Assembly: GCA_025991245.1 (NCBI GenBank)
Contig: BQMJ01000021.1
Coordinates: forward strand, 186,001 to 250,000
From: Galdieria partita
Taxonomy: Eukaryota > Rhodophyta > Bangiophyceae > Galdieriales > Galdieriaceae
Length of the DNA stretch: 64,000 nt
Direction of reading: 5' to 3'
Positions 56,221 to 64,000 of this stretch are shown here, piece by piece; position 1 is the first letter of the stretch; every line of letters begins with the position of its first letter. The notes below the pieces were generated by a model. It did not search any database, was not told where the DNA came from, and worked only from the letters and a program-made list of their open reading frames with translations. The translations under genes and the position numbers were made by a program.

Positions 56221-58632
56221 TTATTTTTCCAACAAAACTAGAAAATTTTCAGGAAAGCCTTCTCTACAAAGAAATTCAACATAGTCTGGCATTGATAAAC
56301 TACCCTTGGCCTCCTTAAATAGTAATGGAGTAACATAGACAATACTTATGCAGTGTCGCCAATCAACACCTTTGAAATCCAATAAACGAAAATCTACAAT
56401 CCCTCCAGAATCATCTTCTTTTAACGTGATAGTAAACTCTTCATTCAAAATCAAACCAATTAAGTTTAGTAACTGAGGTTTATCTGTTACTCTCACTCTT
56501 CTCCTTTTCCTATTACGTTTTTGGCCACCATGGGAACTTGCCATTGATCCTTGTTTCCTCTTTGACCTACTAGTTCATAAATTAGCCAATTCTGAAGTAT
56601 TCCATGCATCTTCCTTGAAAGAAGATAGCAAAAAGGAGTTTTCGACAGCTGCAGAGTCACGATTAGGATTGTAAAATAAGATACAGATACTTGAAGAAAA
56701 AGTATATATGCCATTGAGAATTCACAATATCCACGAAGATATAGTCAAATCGAGGATGTCGTTCTTCAAGTAATATCCAACAGGAATGAGTAAACTTTTT
56801 CAATGGAGGATCAAATTCATCTCTAATCAACCGAACCCAACTATTACAAGATAAACTCAAGTTCCTATAAGTTTTGCTATCGGAACGAATCGTCACTTCT
56901 TCTGTTCTATTGATGAACCACAAAAAGAATAATTTTTCAAAAGTCTGTCCTCTTGTGCTCGGATCACTTCGATAATGTTCGAACAATTCAGCCAAGTAAT
57001 TCTCAGAAGCATATCTTTCAAGGAAGGAGGATAAAAAGATGTCACGTGCAACGCTGTTATAAAAGAGTAAGTAGACTTCGTCAACCACAACTAATAAACC
57101 TCGATCTCGATATGCTCCGTCTGCAACCGTAATATTGGGTTAATTTCTATCCATGAATAGCTTATAAAGCATAGAATCAAATTCGCTCTTTTCTCTTTCA
57201 GACCTAAGACCATCAAGATAACCATTGTGCTTTCTTATCATTTCAGAATATAAATTCAAGGTGAAGCGTGTTTTTAGAGTTTCGAAACTAGCGTCCGGAA
57301 GATTATTGACAAGAAATACCATTTTGGCTATCATTCTAGGTACCAACCCAGTAAGTTCGATGACTTCATCTGAACGTTGACGAAGAATAGAGGGATCATC
57401 AGGTAAATCTTGCCACAAGTCAAACTCTTTAGAACTTAAAGGCTCCAAATAGTGTTTGACCTTTCTATAACCACTAGGTAACTTATCTTCAAATTGATGA
57501 TGCTGTGAAGCTGCAATAAGAACTCCACAAAAAGGCTATTCAGGTAAATGAAAAAGTCACTATTAAAAAAGAAAAAACCATTACTTACTGTATTTATCAT
57601 TGACAATTTGGCATAAAGGCAAAAGAAATCTGGCTACGTGTTTGTTTGATTGCCATACTCGCTCCACAACGCATTATGTTCATCTACAATAAACATATTG
57701 CGCGGTGCAAGCCCCATCATAACACGAAGAATTTCTGAAGCAAGTGATATGTTATTCTCTTTCATGGCAAAATAAATGACACACTTCAGTGGAGCACAAT
57801 TCAAAGAACAACATCGAGATGAAACGAATTCTGGCAAGTCATCTGCAATATCTGCATTCATAAACAGCAACATCTTCAAGTAACAGCACTACAGAGAATT
57901 CGCTACTTTCCCCTAACCATGCCTCTGCGCTTCCAATATATTGCAGTGGAATCCTGCAATACCGTGAAAAAACAGCGGTCATATAGAGATCTACACTCTT
58001 TCCTAGACCACTTGCTGCAGAAATAACAATTTGTCGGCGTCGAATACTGCTAACTTCTGTATCAAGACTTTCAATGTGTCTATTCCACCTCTTGATAAAC
58101 TCTTCTCTCAGAAAGATTCTTGAGATTTTCCCAACAACTTTTTCCACTGGGAAATCTTCGGGAAACTGCTTGGGAACAAGCAACGGTGCTATTTCTTCAA
58201 AAGTATCTTCTCCAACTTTGAAAACTTGACCTCCTACTTGTACCTTCTCTCCAATAGCTGACGCCAGAGTTTTGAACAAACACTCTTGTTGAAGAACAGG
58301 TAGGTCTGTCAACCATACATTGCTAAACTTTTCGTCAATTTTGAAATCAGCTTGTACAAATATCTCTCTAAAGTCAATATATCTTTTACGGTCTCTGCCA
58401 CGACCATTTATGAGTGAAGCAAGAAAACTCTTCGACAACCAAAACCGGAACGTTTCTTGTCAAAAAAAGACAACGGTCTTGTAAAGCTTCTACTCCATAA
58501 ATGACACTCTTTGGTTCCACAAAACACCTTAGTTCGGAATGGATACTGAACATTGGCTGAGGAAAGACATGTAGAATGAAACGAAAAAGCAAAGTAACCA
58601 ACAAGCATTGCAACCATCCAATGTTGTCTCAC
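56221..58632 (-). CDS. Crinkler/RHS-like P-loop NTPase locus, first copy
   Basis: The minus-strand frames in this locus carry a full NTPase core. A Walker A variant (SAASGLGKSVDLY) is near 58000-58030, and a Walker B (NMFIVDEHNALW) is near 57665-57705. After it comes a segment of the form SSKEFDLWQDLP...ELTGLVPRMIAKM, which matches the pattern after the NTPase in Crinkler and trypanosome RHS proteins. A further C-terminal part of 250-300 residues is of unknown fold and ends at a stop at 56221. The family is thought to derive from transposon-linked NTPases with nuclease partners. Whether this copy is whole cannot be judged by eye. No signal peptide was established. Confidence 0.45.
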
Positions 58633-58763
58633 AATCTCGAAATACGATGGACGACTGCTTTAGAGCCAATCAATAACGGAGATGGATTTATATGGTCTGA
58701 GCCAACTGACTTGTTGTCTGCAAACAAAGAAAACCCTACAAGTTTCACAAAGTTTAACTAAAT

Positions 58764-60036
58764 ATGTTTGAGTTTACGGAGTGATGATGGCAGCTTTCAA
58801 CCTTCTGTTGACCTACTTGAAGAAATCACGAAAGTTGCGATATATGAGCTAGTTGACAGAGAGTTAGATAAAGCTTTATGAATGTTTGAGTGCTTGACCA
58901 GTTTATATGTTTCCAAATTGTACAACAGATTTTTTAACAACTTTGAGTTTTGGCGTTGCTTTTTAGAATGTGGAGAATAGCCAAGTTTGAAAGTTTTCGT
59001 GAGAGTGGGGTTTTAATAGAACTGTTGTAGATCCGTCTGTGTTGTTTATCAGAGAAACTCTGAGGAAGCTAGAGAGTCGTGGTACTACATAGCGTGTTCA
59101 AGTACTCTAGATATGGTTGAAAAGTTTCTGACTGAGTTTCTGCTTCTTCCCCTTTTTTGCTTTTCTATGTTGGTTTTACTAGTGGAGGCAATTCTTTGTC
59201 TTGGGAAGCCACCCTTGACCACTCAGTTATGTTTCTCCAACTTTGGAGTGCTCTAGTGTTTCCAGAAGTTTCCGGGGTAGATTGTTGAGTTTTGTGAAAC
59301 GTAGAATGTTTGAAACTTTGCGCTGTTTTAAATGCATAAGAGGAAATGTACCTCAAGCTGTTTGAGAAATTGGACTGGATTCTTTATCAACAAACTTTCA
59401 GGCTAAATACAAATTATACATATCTCATTTCTATTGTGTTCTTGAATGAGATTTTGTTGATAATTGAAATACTCGACCAGAGTGTATAAACTCAAATCTA
59501 CACAAGTCTAAACAGTACTTGATACTGATAGCACAAAACTCTCAATCTTTCAAGTTGCAAACAGCTCATCTAGACATTTTCAGCACAGTTATTCGCTCTA
59601 CTTGACGAAATTTCTCTCTGAAAACTTGGCGACTACACACCAACTCGTTCCAAGTTGTGGAAAACACGCCTCTCTGCGTGAAAGTGGCAGACAACACTCT
59701 CTTGAAAAGTTTACTATCAACTAGAGCTCAGTGTTCTCCAAAACAACTTGAAACAAGTAAATCTCCAAGGTAAGTGACAAAGGTGAGTTTATCTCACTAT
59801 ACATTGACGGGCTTTACTCTCGAGGGTATGCCGACACTCATTCTAGCATAACGGCTCTTCAAATAATGCAACTTTAGAGAATCAATAGTATTCTAGGTAA
59901 AGCTTTGAGTGGAAGGTTCCTTGGAAAGTGTTTACTAGGTATGTATGAAACTATATGGCGTGCGCACTTTTAACGGTACTCGAAGAGCTCTTCAACATCG
60001 CTACTCCCAATCTCTCTTTTGTGATTTGTTGCTTGG
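58764..60036. other. Gene-poor stretch
   Basis: About 1.3 kb with no convincing gene on either strand. Only short frames occur, and base composition is close to that of other spacers. Confidence 0.4.
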
Positions 60037-60564
60037 TTAGCCACAAGTGTTGGCTGTAGTTGCTTTGTTACTACCTGTTTTGAAGTGGATAAAATGAAAA
60101 TATAAGTAGTTGAATTTAGAGTAGAACTTTTCAGTACGAAAAAAGCTTTGAAGTTTTATGACTTTGCACTTTTTGAAATACCAACCAAGGCCCGGTTTGG
60201 TTTGTTCGTTTCCTGTCAACGACTTGACTTGAACCTCAAAGTCGCTTCTAAGTTCCTGTCGAGTGCTACGTAGGTACTGTTCGAGAATTGTTAATCTTAA
60301 TTCCTTGACTCTTTTAAGACAGTGACCCTGCGGATTACTGGGGAACCAGTCGGCACAAAGGCTCCAAATAGTCTTTGAGGCTGAACCCTTGCGGCGATAC
60401 AATCTTGTAATGTAACCTGGTTTTCGAAGTTGAATTGAACTGTTGTCCTGTGAACAATAGATGAGGACTCTCTCTTGTGGAACAATCACCAGGATCTTTT
60501 GTAACAGTCGGAGTATATTCTGAGTTGATTCTCTTCGATTCATCACAAAACCGATTCTTTTCAT
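60037..60564 (-). CDS. Unassigned ORF
   Basis: From the first ATG at 60564 the frame is open for 175 codons (202 if non-ATG opening at 60645 is counted). The product is basic, with a segment KSLTGNEQTKPGLGWYFKKC. I recognise no family. It stands alone in a gene-poor region and could be a real gene, a piece of a mobile element or chance. Confidence 0.25.
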   Translation of the reverse strand: MKRIGFVMNRRESTQNILRLLQKILVIVPQERVLIYCSQDNSSIQLRKPGYITRLYRRKGSASKTIWSLCADWFPSNPQGHCLKRVKELRLTILEQYLRSTRQELRSDFEVQVKSLTGNEQTKPGLGWYFKKCKVIKLQSFFRTEKFYSKFNYLYFHFIHFKTGSNKATTANTCG

Positions 60565-60645
60565 TGTCAGTTTTTGTCTACTGAGAATGTATTGTCCAAG
60601 TGGAGAGGGGAGATTGGCTCGTGGCAACTGAACTGCACAGTTCAA

Positions 60646-61449
60646 CTATGAGTTGCTGTTTCGAAAACGGACGTGAACAGAGTTTGTACACAGACTTTGA
60701 AGCATCTTTACGTCGTTGTTTGCTAATCTTACTTGACGAGGTCACTTGAAGGATGCAAATTCGAAACAAGACTTGGAAGAAATAGAGCGTCTGATGGGGA
60801 AAACTTTCACAAAAGAGAGGCTTCGCAACTCGTCGGCATAGTGTATGTTTGGAATAGCTACCGTAGTCTTTTGGGCTCAAGTCTATAAATACTCAGCAGT
60901 TGACAGTTTGTGAGATACAGTTTTGGAAAGGATATTGTTTGAATAGTATTACTGTTTGCACTTAAATAGCCCTGTCTTTCTATTGGGAAATCACAATCAA
61001 CTATACAACGTATAATTCTATAAGAAGGCTGACAAGTACAAAGTATACCAATTGACAACTATCTACGAATTTATAAATACATTGCTCATTTTAGACAGCG
61101 ATTCTTTCAGCATATTAAATTACTCTACTGAGCAACATTCCTATATATGCGCATGATATTCCAGGGTCTTCCTACGTTACAAAGCAAAATTGAGCAAGAC
61201 ATGACTTGAACGATCGACCTTCATACTGGTGGGTACGGTTGCCAAAATTCTATTTTCGTAGAAGTCTAGCGTTCGTGAATGAATACACGCTTAATTTTGT
61301 GACTAGTTAATTATACAAGAACTCTCTCCAACATTTGGATTGTCATAATGATAAAAATGTCTGAAAGGCAAGGAATTTTTTCTATTCAATTGATAATAAA
61401 AAATGTACACGACACGTAATTTCTTTATAGACAAACTACCTTGTCATTT
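60646..61449. other. Gene-poor stretch
   Basis: About 800 bp with only short frames and no recognised motif. Confidence 0.4.
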
Positions 61450-62480
61450 ATATACAAACGAGAAAGACTTTTAGCCAAGAAAGAAAGACAAACACCAACT
61501 GCAATACACAGCACAAAAAAGACCATTATAGAAGGAAAATACAATTGATAATATCTAAGAAATCGAATCTTGGCAATTTGCATATGTATTAACCCAATTC
61601 AGGAGAGGCGAGACTCAACGTTTAGACACTATCAGTCACAAAGGTGTAAACAGAGAGACTTCAGAGAATCAACGCAAATTCTTAAAAAAAGGCAAAGACT
61701 AGAATTGACCATTCAAGCTTTACCAATCAGCCAGTCAGAATTATTCATAATTGGACAGAGCTGGGACCAATGCAGTAGAGCTGTCACCCAACGCCAAAAA
61801 AAGAAAGTTCTCGTATCGCTTCTTAACAAAAACTCTATTATGAAGAACAGCTATACAAAAAAGCTTCTAAGGCCAGAGTTTAAAAGAAAAGTTTCAAACA
61901 ACCCAATATCAATCAAAACAATAAATAGAGATGCAAGACAATTGATATGAGAAGCTTTATTTATCACCGAAACTTATTGAAGACAACATGTACTTGTGAG
62001 AGTTCCACATAGAATATTCAATTGAAAAGAGAAATGGAAAACCAAAAATTTCTGGTAACAACAATATCAGTTCAAAACAAACTACCCTGCCAAAACAAGG
62101 ACAAACACAATCAAATTTCTAAATTACAGGGTATCTAAGAGAAGAAAAAGTTAACGAAATTTTATATAACCCAGTGGCGAATTAAAACAATTAGGAAAAC
62201 ATATAAAAGCGGACCATAAAAAAGGTTCAGAATAAAATACATTAAAACTATAAAGTTGTCCATAATGCACAATGCTGAAATCATCTCCAATTACACTGTG
62301 ATGTGAAAGAGGAAAAAGATTAACATAAAAAACACCTAAAGTAGTATCTGGAAAATATTACATATTCAAAAACCATACACACTCAACAAGAAGAAATGCA
62401 GTTTTACAAAGCGACCTCTATTCTTCACAGGCGACTAAATTAGAAAGTGATATCTGTGAAAACAATATTAGCAAATAATA
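61450..62480. other. A-rich, strand-asymmetric stretch without a convincing gene
   Basis: On the plus strand A outnumbers T by roughly two to one by eye over about 1 kb, unlike the coding part of the window. A plus-strand frame of 126 codons (61570-61950) opens on a non-ATG codon and is rich in Lys/Arg/Gln, as expected from A-rich sequence. No splice pattern or domain was seen. Confidence 0.45.
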
Positions 62481-63777
62481 TATAGAACCTTAGTAGATTG
62501 TGTTGCAAATGAAAAACTTGTTGCATTGTAGATTTTACTAGGCTGAATTAGAATCCAAGCTGGGTCATTGGGAAATCCAGTAAGAAGTTATTTGAGTTTA
62601 CATGAGGGTTCATTGATTCATTTCCCCGCATTTTCCTCTATTGCCTTTGGTTGTCATGGGCTGGTTTTGCTCTACGTAGCCTATTCTCGACAAAATTCAA
62701 AAATTTTTCGAAATTTTTTTAAAGCAGATATTTGTGGGAAAAAAATTGTAGAAATTGTTTTGTATATACTAATTTGTGTTTTCTTGTTTCATATGAACTT
62801 TTTCACGATTAGCCAAGAGTAAGCTCCAACTGTCTAAAAAATGGCTAGAGTGCTATTTATTTGTAAATATAGAAATAACTAGTGGTGGGTCGAAATCAAC
62901 AGAAATGGAGGAGTAAAAGAATCGAACTTACCAAGCTCTTCTTTCATACTTCATTGTCCTCTGGAAAAGTTGAGGAAAGACCAACGATTGATTCAAAATC
63001 TCTATGGTGCATTTTTGCATACATGACATAGTTGGAAATTCTTGAGCCAGTATGCAAGTACACTAGAATATTTACAAGTAGAGCTTCTTCTGCAGTGTCT
63101 CAAATACCACAGTATTTCAAGTTGAGCCGTTAACAAAGACTGCTAGTTTCAATCTTGCTCTTGCTCCCTATTAAAACATAGAAATGAATATGTACCTCAA
63201 TAGAAGGCATTCATTTAATTTCTATTCGCCAAGTACCGATTTAAACGCTAGATAAGTGTGAAAAGCAAAACGCATTGAAATTTCTCATGGTAATAATGGA
63301 AGAAATAGAATTTCGATTGGAGGACTTCCCAAACAAAGAGTTTCAAATAGAAAATTCTAGAGAAAAGAGCTAGGAAGAAGCCAAAATATTATGTAATGCA
63401 TACTAAAAGACTAAAAAAGTATTTAAAGATAAGAAAACAAAGAAGAACAAATTGATTGTAGAGAAAAAGAGTGAAAAAACCACATGACCGATAAGAAAGA
63501 ATGCTACTCAGTGATACTTTCTTCTAATAGCTACCACTCAAAGTTATAGATTATCTAGACATAAAGCAAGTAGAAAGAGGAAGAACAGCAGACATGATGG
63601 AATATTAATGTTGTCATTGTTAAATGGTTCTTTCAATTGAAAGCGTTCTTTATGGCATATGTATGGTATGGCTTACTTTTGGTAGAATATGGATATAATG
63701 TCACCAAAGTAGCATTGCAGTATACAAAGATACTCACAGAATGAAATAAGTATACAATGATCATAAGAAAATAAAAC
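62481..63777. other. Gene-poor right-hand stretch
   Basis: About 1.3 kb without a convincing gene. A plus-strand frame at 62568-62822 encodes two hydrophobic stretches but starts on a non-ATG codon and has no family features. Confidence 0.4.
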
Positions 63778-63842
63778 CCTGTTTTGCCCAATTGCTAAGT
63801 GATAGATAGGACAACATAAGGAAAAAATTGGGCGAAACAAGG
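63778..63842. repeat. Near-perfect inverted repeat (hairpin)
   Basis: Arms at 63778-63793 (cctgttttgcccaatt) and 63826-63842 (aattgggcgaaacaagg) are complementary with one mismatch and one extra base, around a 32-nt loop. It could be a structured RNA, the ends of a small element, or a terminator-like hairpin. No target-site duplication was verified. Confidence 0.6.
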
Positions 63843-64000
63843 TTGTACTTTTTCAAACCGCTGTCAGCGAATATCGAGAAAGACTCTGATACAGTAGATG
63901 GTAAATAATACTCTTGCAAAAAACGGAAAGCGGAGCCAATTTAGTTTTGCAAGATTTCAAGTAAATAATGAATTATGTTAGCTCCAAACCAATGAGAACG

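Noticed and set aside
61570-61950. 126-codon plus-strand Lys/Gln-rich frame
   Set aside because: Non-ATG opening and composition expected from A-rich DNA; not called as a gene.
62568-62822. 84-codon plus-strand frame with two hydrophobic stretches
   Set aside because: Opens on a non-ATG codon, T-rich sequence alone gives hydrophobic residues, and no family is recognised.
1-64000. tRNA, rRNA, CRISPR, LTR retroelement or Polinton
   Set aside because: No tRNA cloverleaf motifs, rRNA stretches, regular short repeats, long terminal repeats or capsid/polymerase frames were recognised by eye.

Overview
The window looks like nuclear DNA of a photosynthetic unicellular eukaryote, most likely a cyanidialean red alga of the Galdieria type. 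The evidence is AT-rich and extremely compact DNA, almost every gene cut by tiny GT-AG introns (mostly 41-67 nt, one of 30 nt), nuclear genes for plastid proteins (phosphoribulokinase, FtsZ, transketolase with leader), and mitochondrial proteins with presequences. No telomere repeat, tRNA, rRNA or CRISPR array was recognised. Exon boundaries were deduced by eye from splice sites, reading phase and family similarity; several of the quoted starts replace non-ATG frame openings by the first real ATG.

Layout. 0.8-13 kb: a family-92-like glycosyltransferase, an SOS1-like Na+/H+ exchanger with a cyclic-nucleotide-binding-like tail, bifunctional PFK-2/FBPase-2, a BAR-like coiled-coil protein, a HAD-like protein, a doubtful small gene and an EMC4 subunit assembled from small exons. 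13-24 kb: a run of central-carbon genes (transketolase, glucose-6-phosphate isomerase, SDH iron-sulfur subunit, citrate synthase, phosphoribulokinase), with plastid FtsZ among them. 24-51 kb: a small DnaJ-type zinc-finger protein, CSTF2-like RNA 3'-end factor, DAO-family flavoprotein, casein kinase 1, ATP9/Neo1-class P4-ATPase, a 2,382-residue THADA/Trm732-like protein, UBE2G-like E2, lipoyl synthase, a PPR protein, an NCOA5-like RRM protein and an ESRP-like exonuclease-fold/RRM protein.

From 51 kb to the end the character changes. There is a decayed-looking frame with a plastid-transit-like leader, two loci of P-loop NTPases resembling the Crinkler/RHS superfamily, and then about 5 kb with no convincing gene, including a 1-kb stretch with strong A-over-T strand asymmetry and a hairpin near the right edge. 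This is the accessory part of the window.

Genes are packed in head-to-head pairs separated by 34-132 bp, tail-to-tail pairs (one with overlapping stop codons) and one head-to-tail pair 32 bp apart, so regulatory DNA must be very short or lie inside neighbouring genes.
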